From Streptomyces globosus (GTDB lineage Bacteria > Actinomycetota > Actinomycetes > Streptomycetales > Streptomycetaceae): a DNA stretch of 64,000 bases. The DNA lies in the NCBI RefSeq assembly GCF_003325375.1, contig NZ_CP030862.1, positions 62,001 through 126,000 on the forward strand, written 5' to 3'. Below the pieces are notes generated by a model. That model had not been told where the DNA came from, did no database searches, and saw only the letters and a program-made list of their open reading frames with translations. Within the stretch, counting starts at the first letter, position 1. Every line of letters begins with the position of its first letter. Of this stretch, positions 54,932-63,150 are shown piece after piece. A program made the position numbers and the translations under genes.

Positions 54932-57027
54932 GGCCGTGCCCCCGCGGCCTCGGCGGCCTCGGCGGGCTCGACGCGTACGGCGCAGACCTTGAACTCGGGC
55001 ATCCGGCTGCGCGGGTCGAGGGCCGCCGAGGTGATCAGGTTGGCGCGGCCGGCGCCGGCGAAGTGGAACGGCAGGAACACGGTGTCGGTGCGCAGAGAGG
55101 GGACGAGGCGGACGGTGGCGAGGGTGCTGCCGCGGGTCGAGGAGACCCGGGCGGGGCGGCCGTCGCGCAGGCCGAGGCGGGCCGCGGTGTCGGGGTGGAT
55201 TTCGACGAACGACCCGGGGGCGGCCGCGGCGAGTTCGGGGACCCGGCGGGTCTGCGCCCCGGACTGGTAGTGGGCGAGGACCCGGCCGGTCGTGGCGTAC
55301 AGCGGGTATGCGGCGTCGGGGGTCTCGGCGGCGTCGCGGTGCTCGACCTCGGCGAAGCGGGCGAGTCCGTCGGGGTGGGCGAAGGCGTCGAGGAAGAGCC
55401 GCGGCGTGCCCGGGTGGGGGGCGGCGCCGGCGGGGGCCTCGGGGCAGGGCCAGTGCAGTGCCTCGCCGGCGTCGAGGCGTTCCCAGCTGATGCCGGAGTA
55501 GTCGGCGCGGCCGCCGGCGGAGGCGCGGCGCAACTCCTCGAAGACGGTGCGGGGTTCGGTCGGGAAGCGGGCGGGGTCCTGGCCGAGGCGGACGGCGATG
55601 CCGTGGAGCACGTCGAGGTCGCTGCGGGCTTCGCCGGGCGGGGGCAGGAGTCTGCGGCGGCGCAGTACGCGGCCCTCCAGGTTGGTCATGGTGCCCTCTT
55701 CCTCGGCCCACTGGGTGACGGGGAGGACGACGTCGGCGAGTTCGGCGGTCTCGGAGGGTACGAAGTCGGCGACGACGAGCAGGTCGAGGGAGGCGAGCCG
55801 GTCGGCGATGCTGGCGGCGCGGGGCGCGGAGACGGCGGGGTTGGAGCCGAAGACGAGGAGGGCGCGGGGTCCGCCTCCGCTGCCGAGGGAGTCGAGGAGT
55901 TCGTAGGCGCTGCGGCCGGGGCCGGGCAGGGCGTCGGGGTCGACGCCCCACACGGAGGCGACGTGGGCGCGGGCGGCCGGGTCGGCGAGCATGCGGTAGC
56001 CGGGGAGCTGGTCGGCCTTCTGGCCGTGTTCGCGGCCGCCCTGGCCGTTGCCCTGGCCGGTGAGGCAGCCGTAGCCGCTGCCCTCGCGGCCGGGCAGGCC
56101 CAGGGTGAGGGCGAGGTTGATGAACGCGGCGACGGTGTCGGTGCCCTTGCTGTGCTGTTCGGCTCCGCGGCCGGTCAGGACGTACGCCCGCGCCGCGCCG
56201 GCGAGGAGGTCGACGGCCTCGCGCATCTCGGCGACGGGGACGCCGGTGACGCGTTCGACGCGCTCGGGCCACCAGGCGGCGGCCCGCCGCCAGGCGGCGT
56301 CGAAGCCGGTGGTGCGCTTGTCGAGGTAGTCCCGGTCGGCGCGGCCCTCGGTGACGGCGAGGTGGAGCAGGCCGAGGGCGAGGGCGAGGTCGGTGCCGGG
56401 GGTGGGCTGGAGGTGGAGGGCGGCGGCCTCGGCGGTGGGGGTGCGGCGGGGGTCGATGACGATGAGCCGCGGTCCGGCGAGGTGGCGCATCAGCGGGGGC
56501 ATCGTCTCGGCCGGGTTGGCGCCGGCGAGGAGGACCGCGTCGGCGGCGGCGAGGTCGGTGACGGGGAAGGGCAGGCCGCGGTCGAGGCCGAACGCGGCGG
56601 AGCCGGCGGCGGCCGCGGAGGACATGCAGAACCGGCCGTTGTAGTCGATCTGGCTGGTGCCGAGGGCGACGCGGGCGAACTTGCCGAGCTGGTAGGCCTT
56701 CTCGTTGGTGAGGCCGCCGCCGCCGAAGACGCCGACCGCGTCGGCGCCGTGCTCGGCGCGGATCCGCTCCAGCCGGCCGGCGACCAGGTCGAGGGCCTCG
56801 TCCCAGCCGGCGGGGGCGAGCCGGCCGTCCGCGCCGCGGACCAGCGGCCGGGTGAGGCGGCCGGGGGTGTCGAGGAGCGCGGGGGCGGTCCAGCCCTTCT
56901 GGCACAGGCCGCCCTGGTTGACGGGGAAGGCGGCGTCGGGGCGGACGGCGGTGCGCCCGGCGTCGTGCGAGAGGCGGGTGCCGCACTGGAGGGCGCAGTA
57001 GGGGCAGTGGGTGGCGGTCTCAGACAC
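54928..57027 (-). CDS. Assimilatory nitrate reductase, molybdopterin catalytic subunit
   Basis: Reduces nitrate to nitrite in the cytoplasm. 699 residues; N-terminal [4Fe-4S] motif CPYCALQC with the fourth Cys in GLCQKGW, then the Mo-bisMGD domains (GLTNEKAYQLGKFAR, GANPAETMP, GRGAEQHSKGTD, GQGNGQGGREHGQKADQLPG), and the C-terminal molydopterin-dinucleotide-binding domain (LYATTGRVLAHYQSGAQTRR). No Tat signal, in line with the NasA/NarB assimilatory class. Overlaps NarK upstream by 8 bases and its flavoprotein partner downstream. No siroheme nitrite reductase is in the window, so nitrite is the end product of this operon alone. Confidence 0.93.
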   Translation of the reverse strand: MSETATHCPYCALQCGTRLSHDAGRTAVRPDAAFPVNQGGLCQKGWTAPALLDTPGRLTRPLVRGADGRLAPAGWDEALDLVAGRLERIRAEHGADAVGVFGGGGLTNEKAYQLGKFARVALGTSQIDYNGRFCMSSAAAAGSAAFGLDRGLPFPVTDLAAADAVLLAGANPAETMPPLMRHLAGPRLIVIDPRRTPTAEAAALHLQPTPGTDLALALGLLHLAVTEGRADRDYLDKRTTGFDAAWRRAAAWWPERVERVTGVPVAEMREAVDLLAGAARAYVLTGRGAEQHSKGTDTVAAFINLALTLGLPGREGSGYGCLTGQGNGQGGREHGQKADQLPGYRMLADPAARAHVASVWGVDPDALPGPGRSAYELLDSLGSGGGPRALLVFGSNPAVSAPRAASIADRLASLDLLVVADFVPSETAELADVVLPVTQWAEEEGTMTNLEGRVLRRRRLLPPPGEARSDLDVLHGIAVRLGQDPARFPTEPRTVFEELRRASAGGRADYSGISWERLDAGEALHWPCPEAPAGAAPHPGTPRLFLDAFAHPDGLARFAEVEHRDAAETPDAAYPLYATTGRVLAHYQSGAQTRRVPELAAAAPGSFVEIHPDTAARLGLRDGRPARVSSTRGSTLATVRLVPSLRTDTVFLPFHFAGAGRANLITSAALDPRSRMPEFKVCAVRVEPAEAAEAAGARP

Positions 57028-58432
57028 GGGAGGCCTCCGTGCGGGCGGAGCCGGCGGCGGCCGCGGCGGCGTCCCGGCCGTCCCCGGCGGGGGCAGCGGG
57101 GCGGCGGCGGAGGTAGACCGCCCAGGTGGTGAGGATGCAGACGGCGTAGAAGGCGAGGAAGGCGGTGAAGGCCGGCTCGCCGGATTTCACGGGGCCGCTG
57201 TAGGCGCTGCGGAAGACGAGGTTCACGCCGACTCCGCCGAGCCCGCCGACGGCCCCGGCGATGCCGACGACCGCGCCGGAGAGGCGGCGGGCCCGGGCGA
57301 AGGCCTGCTCGGCGTCCCGCCCGGAGGTGACGGCGTCCTGCGCCTGCCGGGCGAAGACCGCGGGGATCAGCTTGTACGTCGAGCCGTTGCCTATGCCGGT
57401 CAGGACGAACAGCAGGGTGAAGCCGCCGAGGAACAGGGCGTACGAGGACTGCGCGGAGGCCATCAGCAGCAGGCCGGTCCCGGCGGCCATCGCGCAGAAG
57501 GTGGCCAGGGTGACGCGCGCCCCGCCGAACCGGTCGGAGAGCAGGCCGCCGACGGGCCGGAAGAAGGAGCCGAGGAGCGGCCCGAGGAAGGTGTACTGCG
57601 CGGCCTCGAAGGGGGTGGCGCCGAACTGGCTCTGCAGGACGAGGCCGAAGGCGAAGCCGTAGCCGATGAAGGAGCCGAAGGTGCCGACGTAGAGGAGGGA
57701 GATGATCCAGGTGTGCGGGTTGCGGGCGGCCTCGCGCTGGGCGCCGGGCGCGCCGCGCACGGCCGCGAAGTTGTCCATCTTCCAGGCCGCGAGGACCGAG
57801 GAGACCACGATCAGCGGCAGGTAGGCGGCGATGACGTACGAGGGGTGGGCGCTGCCGGCGGTGGCCAGGACGAGCAGGCCGATCAGCTGGACGGCGGCGA
57901 CGCCGAGGTTGCCGCCGCCGGCGTTGATGCCGAGGGCCCAGCCCTGGAGGCGCTGCGGGAAGAGGGCGGTGATGTTCGTCATCGAGGAGGCGAAGTTGCC
58001 GCCGCCGAGCCCGCACAGCGCCCCGATGAGGAGGAAGACCCACAGGTCGGTGCCCGGCTGTCTGATGAACCAGAAGGCGGCGAGGGCGGGGACGAGGAGG
58101 ACGGCCGAGGCGAAGACGGTCCAGTTGCGGCCGCCGAAGCGGGTGACGGCGTAGCTGTACGGGAGCCGCAGGGCCGCGCCGACCAGGGTCGGGACGACCA
58201 CGAGGAGGAACTTCTCGGAGGGGGTGAAGGCGAAGCCGATCTCGGGCGACATGAAGAGCACGAGGACGGACCACATGCTCCACACCGAGAAGCCGATGTG
58301 CTCGGCGAGGACGGAGAGGGCGAGGTTGCGGCGGGCGGTGCGGCGGCCGCTGCGCTGCCAGAAGTCCTCGTCCTCGGGGTCCCAGTCCTCGATCCAGCGT
58401 CCGGTTGCGGGACGTGCGGGCGGCGGCGTCAT
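57020..58432 (-). CDS. narK: NarK-type nitrate/nitrite MFS transporter
   Basis: Twelve-helix transporter of 470 residues with the nitrate-porter signatures GALCGLGGGNFASSMTNI and WALGINAGGGNLGVAAVQ, both glycine-rich helices that line the substrate path. It imports nitrate and may exchange nitrite. A hydrophilic N-terminus (WIEDWDPEDEDFWQRSG) is typical of actinobacterial NarK. ATG at 58430-58432 preceded by GAGGAGCC. First gene of the four-gene nitrate operon. It begins 54 bp after the creD-like stop, with a promoter-like element between. Confidence 0.93.
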   Translation of the reverse strand: MTPPPARPATGRWIEDWDPEDEDFWQRSGRRTARRNLALSVLAEHIGFSVWSMWSVLVLFMSPEIGFAFTPSEKFLLVVVPTLVGAALRLPYSYAVTRFGGRNWTVFASAVLLVPALAAFWFIRQPGTDLWVFLLIGALCGLGGGNFASSMTNITALFPQRLQGWALGINAGGGNLGVAAVQLIGLLVLATAGSAHPSYVIAAYLPLIVVSSVLAAWKMDNFAAVRGAPGAQREAARNPHTWIISLLYVGTFGSFIGYGFAFGLVLQSQFGATPFEAAQYTFLGPLLGSFFRPVGGLLSDRFGGARVTLATFCAMAAGTGLLLMASAQSSYALFLGGFTLLFVLTGIGNGSTYKLIPAVFARQAQDAVTSGRDAEQAFARARRLSGAVVGIAGAVGGLGGVGVNLVFRSAYSGPVKSGEPAFTAFLAFYAVCILTTWAVYLRRRPAAPAGDGRDAAAAAAGSARTEASRV

Positions 58433-58473
58433 GGCTCCTCGGCTTTCTGCTCGGTGCGCGGCGTCTGATGTCT

Positions 58474-58506
58474 TGAACTATACAGTTCAGTTCAGTTGAA
58501 TCTCAA
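58474..58506 (-). promoter_or_regulatory. Promoter and palindromic operator before narK
   Basis: On the minus strand TTGAGA (58501-58506) and TATAGT (58477-58482) are spaced by 18 bases, close to the sigma-70/HrdB consensus. A perfect palindrome TGAACT-ATAC-AGTTCA (58474-58489) covers the -10 element, and a second AGTTC word adjoins it at 58490-58494. The -35 lies inside the last codons of the creD-like gene. This suggests a regulated separate promoter for the nitrate operon. Confidence 0.65.
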
Positions 58507-59926
58507 GCGTCGGCCCGGGCCGTTCCAGCGCCCGGTCCACCAGCGCGCCCGCCCCGCCCGTGTACGCCCCCGGATCGCACAGCCCCGCCAACTCGCCCTC
58601 GCTCCAGCGCCCTTGGAGCGCCGGCTCCGCGGCCAGCACCTCGTGCAGCGGCAGGCCGCCCTCCTCCGCCGCCGCGGACGCCCGCGTCAGCAGCTGCTTG
58701 GCCGCCGCCTTCCCCAGCTCCGGCGCCAGCACCGCCGCGATCCGCTCCGAGACCACCTGGCTGCCCGTCAGCAGCAGGTTCGCGCGCATCCGATCGGGCC
58801 GCGCCGTCAGCCCCTCGGCGAGCTCCGCCGCCGTGTGCGCGGCGCCGCCGACCAGCCGCAGGCACTCGCGCAGCAGCTGCCACTCGGCGTGCCAGGCGCC
58901 GGCGGAGCGCTCGTCCTCCGAGACCAGGCACTGCACCAGCCCGGCCGCCAGCACCGGCACCTGGAGGGCGGCACTGCGCAGCAGCGTGCTGAGCACCGGG
59001 TTGCGCTTGTGCGGCATGGCCGAGGAGGCGCCCCGCCCCGCCGCGGCCGGCTCGGCGACCTCGCCGACCTCCGTCCGGGACAGGTTCTGCACGTCCACGG
59101 CGATCTTCCCGAGCGCCCCCGCGGCGAACCCCAGCGCCGAGGCGAGGTCCGCGACCGGCGTGCGCAGCGCGTGCCAGGGCAGCGCGGGCCGGGCCAGGCC
59201 CGTCTCGGCGGCGAACGCCTCCGCCAGCCGCTCCGCGTATCCGACGCCCTCCGGCTGCTCCCCGGCGCCGCCGTCGATGCGGGCGTACTCCAGGTAGCCG
59301 GCCAGCGTTCCGGCCGCCCCGCCGAGGGAGACCGGCAGTCCGCCGTCCGCGACGCGGCCCAGCCGCTCCCCGGCGTCGAGGACCAGCTGCCGCCAGCCCG
59401 CCGCCTTCAGCCCGAAGGTGGTCGGCACCGCCTGCAGGGCCAGCGTCCGGCCCGGCATCGCCGTGTCCCGGTGCTCCGCGGCCAGCCGCCCCAGCGCCGC
59501 GGCGGTGCGGGCCAGGTCGGCGCGGACCAGGCGCAGCGTGCGGGCGGCGACCAGCATGGCCCCGGTGTCGAGGACGTCCTGGCTGGTGGAGCCGCGGTGG
59601 ACGTACTCGGCGGCGGCCGGGTCCTCGGCGGCGACCACCCGGGTCAGCGCCTGGACCAGCCCGACCACCGGGTTCGCGGTCTCCCGCGCCGCCAGGGCCA
59701 GCGCGCGCAGGTCCAGCCGGTCGGCGCGGGCGCAGCCGGTGATGGTCTTCGCGGCGGCCTCGGGGAGCGTCCCGAGCCGGGCCTGCGCCCGGGCCAGGGC
59801 GGCCTCGGCGTCCAGCATCGCCTGGAGCCAGGCGAGGTCGGAGACGGCCTCCTCCGCCGGGGTGCCGGCGCGCACCGGGGACAGCAGCCCCGCGTCGGTG
59901 AGCGCGTCGCTGCCTGCGGTGCTCAT
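58487..59926 (-). CDS. creD: CreD-like lyase, probable nitrosuccinate lyase
   Basis: Member of the fumarase/adenylosuccinate lyase superfamily, 479 residues. The signature loop SSAMPHKRNP (301-310) and the STSQDVLDTG block (113-122) are intact. By sequence alone it could be a PcaB-type 3-carboxymuconate cycloisomerase. The start overlaps a CreE/FzmM-like gene (ATGA), and no other protocatechuate genes are nearby, so nitrosuccinate lyase is the better reading: it releases nitrous acid from nitrosuccinate, leaving fumarate. This is the second step of the aspartate-nitrosuccinate pathway known from cremeomycin and fosfazinomycin. Transcribed last of the coupled minus-strand group. Confidence 0.8.
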   Translation of the reverse strand: MSTAGSDALTDAGLLSPVRAGTPAEEAVSDLAWLQAMLDAEAALARAQARLGTLPEAAAKTITGCARADRLDLRALALAARETANPVVGLVQALTRVVAAEDPAAAEYVHRGSTSQDVLDTGAMLVAARTLRLVRADLARTAAALGRLAAEHRDTAMPGRTLALQAVPTTFGLKAAGWRQLVLDAGERLGRVADGGLPVSLGGAAGTLAGYLEYARIDGGAGEQPEGVGYAERLAEAFAAETGLARPALPWHALRTPVADLASALGFAAGALGKIAVDVQNLSRTEVGEVAEPAAAGRGASSAMPHKRNPVLSTLLRSAALQVPVLAAGLVQCLVSEDERSAGAWHAEWQLLRECLRLVGGAAHTAAELAEGLTARPDRMRANLLLTGSQVVSERIAAVLAPELGKAAAKQLLTRASAAAEEGGLPLHEVLAAEPALQGRWSEGELAGLCDPGAYTGGAGALVDRALERPGPTLEIQLN

Positions 59927-61914
59927 ACGAGGACCCCGGTCAGGTCGGTCTCGGCGGGCAGCGACACCCCGGCCGGGACGGCCGCGGCGGGCGGCAGGGC
60001 GAGCACCGAGCGGGCGATGGCGTCCGAGTCGCCGAGGGTGACGGAGTCGACGCCCGGGCGGATGCCGGCCGCGGTGACCCAGTGCACGGACTCGGTGGGC
60101 ACGCCGTACGCGAACCGGCGCGGGTGGGCGAGGCCGCGGGCGTCGAGGAGCCGGTACGGGCGCTCGGTGACGGCGAGGCCGCCGGACTCGTAACCCGCGC
60201 CGCCCGGACCGGAGATCCGGTAGGTGGTGCACTGCTCGGTGTCGAGCAGGTGGCGCAGCAGCGGGTCGTCGGTGCGCCGCAGGTCGGGCTCGGGCAGCCG
60301 GGCCTCGATCAGCACCCCGGCGCGGACCGGCGGGCCCGGGACGGTGCGCGAGGCGGCGGTGAACGCGGCCTGCCCGGAGGAGGTGTCGACGCGGATCTCG
60401 GTGCCGGGGCCGGTCAGGACGAGCACCCCGGCCTCGATCAGCGCGATCATCTCCTCGATGCGGGAGGCCGGCGGGCCGATGGAGAGGAAGGCGTTGAGCG
60501 GCGTGTACCAGCCCTCCAGGTCGTCGCGGTGCGAGTCGGCGGTCAGGCCGCCGTGGTCGACGGCGAGGCGGATCTCGTTGCGCAGGTCGCGCAGGACGTC
60601 CAGGGCTGCCTTGAGCGGCCCGCTGAGGTTGCCGGCGCGGGCCGCGGCGACGTCGCGCTCCAGGTAGGCGGTGAGCCACTGCCGGAAGTCCTCGCGGTCG
60701 GCGAACTCGCGGTCGCCGTACGGCCGGGAGAGCGCCTCCCAGCTCCAGCGGTCGGCCGCTTCGATGCCGTACACGTCCAGCAGGGAGTCCCGGTCGGCGG
60801 CGTCCTCCAGGGACAGGAAGCGGCGGGTGAAGCCCTCGCGCTCGTCGCCTCGGCCGCGGGCCTGGAGCAGGGTGCCGTAGTAGACGCTCTCGGTCTCGCG
60901 GGAGATCAGCGGCCACAGGTCGGCGGTGAAGCCGATGCCCTCGCCGTCCGCGGAGCGGGCGCGCAGCTCCTCGATGCGCTGCGGGGTCAGCAGCCGCGGC
61001 AGGTAGCGGCCGTAGGCGCCCTTCTCGTTCTCGCCGCGGGCGTGGTAGGGGATGCCCCGGCGCGAACTCGCGTACAGGACGGGCTCCCTGCCCGAGGGGT
61101 GGTAGGTGAGGCGGCCGTCCTCGCCGCGGGTGAAGCTGCCGCCGCGGCCGGCGGTGAAGAGGGCCATGTGGTCGAAGAAGTTCAGGCCGAGGCCGCGCAG
61201 CAGGACGTTCTCGCCGGGCAGGACGCTGTCGAGGTCGAGGTCGGCCGGGTTGGCGGGGGTGAAGTAGCGCAGGTGGTGGATCCGGGCGAGGCTCGCGGTC
61301 TTCGCCTCGCGCGGGGTGAGCCGGGCCGGGACGTGCCCCTGGGCCAGGACGATCGCGTCGAGGGCGTCGAGGCGGGTGCCGTCCTCCAGCCGGATGCCCT
61401 GCGGGCCGCCGGGGATGCCGAGGGTGTCGGCCATGGCCACCGCCCGCGAGCGGTGCACCTGCACGGTGACGTGGGCGGGGGCGCCGGCGACGACCCGTTC
61501 GAACGCGGCCCGCAGGTAGCCGCCGTAGAAGGCGCGGCTGGGGTAGGTGTTCGGGCCCAGGCGGCGGGCCTCGGCGACGACGGCCGGGTCGGCGCCGTCC
61601 GCGCCGTCCGCCGCGGCGAGGCCTGTCGCCCACTCGTACAGGCTCGGGCCGGGCTCGATGGGGCCCGCGGTGCGGACGCTGTCGTCGGTGTAGACGGTGA
61701 TCTGGGAGGCGACCGTGTTCATCAGCAGGTGCTGGGACTGGTCGGAGCGCCAGACCTGGCCGGCGCCGGGTGCCGAGGGGTCGACGACGTGGACGGTGAC
61801 CGCGTCGTGCGAGGGGGCGTGCCGCTCGTTGGCGCACAGCCGCTCCAGGACGGACAGGCCGCGGGGGCCCACCCCGATGAGGGCCACCTGCACGTGGTTC
61901 GGGGTCGTGGTCAT
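59923..61914 (-). CDS. creE: CreE/FzmM-like FAD-dependent aspartate N-oxygenase
   Basis: Large FAD/NAD(P)-binding protein of 663 residues. An N-terminal FAD motif VALIGVGPRGLSVLERL, QSQHLLMNTVASQITVYTD, and an internal GLGLNFFDHMALFT block put it in the NAD_binding_9 flavoprotein family that includes CreE and FzmM, as far as I can judge without alignment. Those enzymes oxidise aspartate at nitrogen, in three steps, to nitrosuccinate. The coupling to the lyase gene on one side and to a monooxygenase on the other, with ATGA overlaps at both ends, supports one operon. Related family members of unknown function exist, so biochemical identity is inferred. Confidence 0.75.
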   Translation of the reverse strand: MTTTPNHVQVALIGVGPRGLSVLERLCANERHAPSHDAVTVHVVDPSAPGAGQVWRSDQSQHLLMNTVASQITVYTDDSVRTAGPIEPGPSLYEWATGLAAADGADGADPAVVAEARRLGPNTYPSRAFYGGYLRAAFERVVAGAPAHVTVQVHRSRAVAMADTLGIPGGPQGIRLEDGTRLDALDAIVLAQGHVPARLTPREAKTASLARIHHLRYFTPANPADLDLDSVLPGENVLLRGLGLNFFDHMALFTAGRGGSFTRGEDGRLTYHPSGREPVLYASSRRGIPYHARGENEKGAYGRYLPRLLTPQRIEELRARSADGEGIGFTADLWPLISRETESVYYGTLLQARGRGDEREGFTRRFLSLEDAADRDSLLDVYGIEAADRWSWEALSRPYGDREFADREDFRQWLTAYLERDVAAARAGNLSGPLKAALDVLRDLRNEIRLAVDHGGLTADSHRDDLEGWYTPLNAFLSIGPPASRIEEMIALIEAGVLVLTGPGTEIRVDTSSGQAAFTAASRTVPGPPVRAGVLIEARLPEPDLRRTDDPLLRHLLDTEQCTTYRISGPGGAGYESGGLAVTERPYRLLDARGLAHPRRFAYGVPTESVHWVTAAGIRPGVDSVTLGDSDAIARSVLALPPAAAVPAGVSLPAETDLTGVLV

Positions 61915-63149
61915 CGCTGGTCTCCGTTCGGGGCGGTGAGGGCGGCGGCGGTGGCGGCGGTGGCGGCGGTGGCGGTGTCGTCGGTGCGGTGCCCGTGCAT
62001 CCAGGCGACGTAGTCGTGGAGCTCGTCCCGGCTGAAGCCGGCCAGGACGGCGTTGCGGTCGGAGGCGGCCGCGCCGGAGGTGTGCCAGAGCTTGATGCTC
62101 TCCCGGGCCAGGAGCTGGATCCGGCCGGTGCGCTCGCGCCGCTCGGCGTTGAACTTCTCGAAGCGCTGCGGGAGTTCGCCGGCGCCGCAGTCGAGGAGGT
62201 CGCCGAGGACGACGGCGTCCTCCAGGCCCTGGCAGGCGCCCTGGGCGACGTAGTGGAGCATCGGGTGGGCGGCGTCGCCGAGCAGGGCGACCCGGCCGTC
62301 GGTCCAGGTGTCGACGGGGTCGCGGTCGACCAGGACCCAGGACTTCCAGCCCTCGCCGAGGGCGAGCAGGCGCTGGGCGTCCTCGCCGAGCGAGGCGAAC
62401 TCGCGGCGGATGTCGCCGTCGGTCGCGGGGACCCCGGCGACGGCCTCGACGGCCTTGTTGTCGCTGCTCGCGGCGAGGTTCAGGTACTTGCCGCCGGCGA
62501 TCGGGTAGTGCACGAAGTGGCAGCCGGGCCCGGTCCACCAGGTGACGGATGTCAGGTGCCTCAGCTCCTCGGGGACCTGCTCCATCGGGATGATCGCCCG
62601 GTAGACGGTGATCCCGGAGTTGCGGGGGGCGCCGTCGCCGACGAGCTGGCCGCGGATCGCGGAGTGGATGCCGTCGGCGCCGATCAGGGCGTCGGCGGTG
62701 AGGCGCTCGCCGTCCTCCAGGACGACGGTGGCGCCCGCGGCGTCCTGCTCGTAGCCGGTCGCGGTGGCGGCGCTGCGCAGTTCGATGCCCTCGGCGGCCC
62801 GGCAGGCCTCCAGCAGCTTGGTGTGCAGTTCGGCGCGGTGGACGACCGCGTACGGGTTCCCGAACCGCTCCCGGTAGGCCTCGGTCAGGTCGAGGCCGGC
62901 GACGCGCTCGCCGGTGACGCCGTCCATGAAGCGGAGTTCGTCCATCTGGACGGCGGTGGAGCGGACGGCGTCGCCGAGGCCGAGCCGGTCGAGGGCGTGC
63001 AGGCCGTTCGGGGCGAGCTGGATGCCGGCGCCTATCTCCGCGAACTGCGGGGCGCGTTCCAGGACGAGGACCCCGTGTCCCTGCCGGGCGACGGCCAGGG
63101 CCGCAGCGAGTCCGCCGATGCCGCCGCCGACGATGATGAGCTTCGCCAT
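61911..63149 (-). CDS. Second 3-hydroxybenzoate-6-hydroxylase-like FAD monooxygenase
   Basis: Class A flavoprotein hydroxylase of 412 residues, paralogue of the one at 34918. FAD motif GGGIGGLAAALAVARQG ending in Glu (9-31), DG motif GADGIHSAIR, GD motif VALLGDAAHPMLH. Shared diagnostic segments: EIGAGIQLAPNGLHALD and YRERFGNPYAVVHRAEL. It should hydroxylate an aromatic ring para to a phenol, or replace a carboxylate. The C-terminus ends in repeats of Thr-Ala (TATAATAATAA). Start ATG at 63147-63149, one base after the ligase stop, so it belongs to the nitrous-acid operon. Confidence 0.87.
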   Translation of the reverse strand: MAKLIIVGGGIGGLAAALAVARQGHGVLVLERAPQFAEIGAGIQLAPNGLHALDRLGLGDAVRSTAVQMDELRFMDGVTGERVAGLDLTEAYRERFGNPYAVVHRAELHTKLLEACRAAEGIELRSAATATGYEQDAAGATVVLEDGERLTADALIGADGIHSAIRGQLVGDGAPRNSGITVYRAIIPMEQVPEELRHLTSVTWWTGPGCHFVHYPIAGGKYLNLAASSDNKAVEAVAGVPATDGDIRREFASLGEDAQRLLALGEGWKSWVLVDRDPVDTWTDGRVALLGDAAHPMLHYVAQGACQGLEDAVVLGDLLDCGAGELPQRFEKFNAERRERTGRIQLLARESIKLWHTSGAAASDRNAVLAGFSRDELHDYVAWMHGHRTDDTATAATAATAAALTAPNGDQR

Positions 63150-63150
63150 G

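Noticed and set aside
58487..59926. Protocatechuate-degradation gene pcaB
   Set aside because: The superfamily match fits, but no pcaGH, pcaC or pcaD neighbours exist and the gene is coupled to a CreE-like oxygenase.
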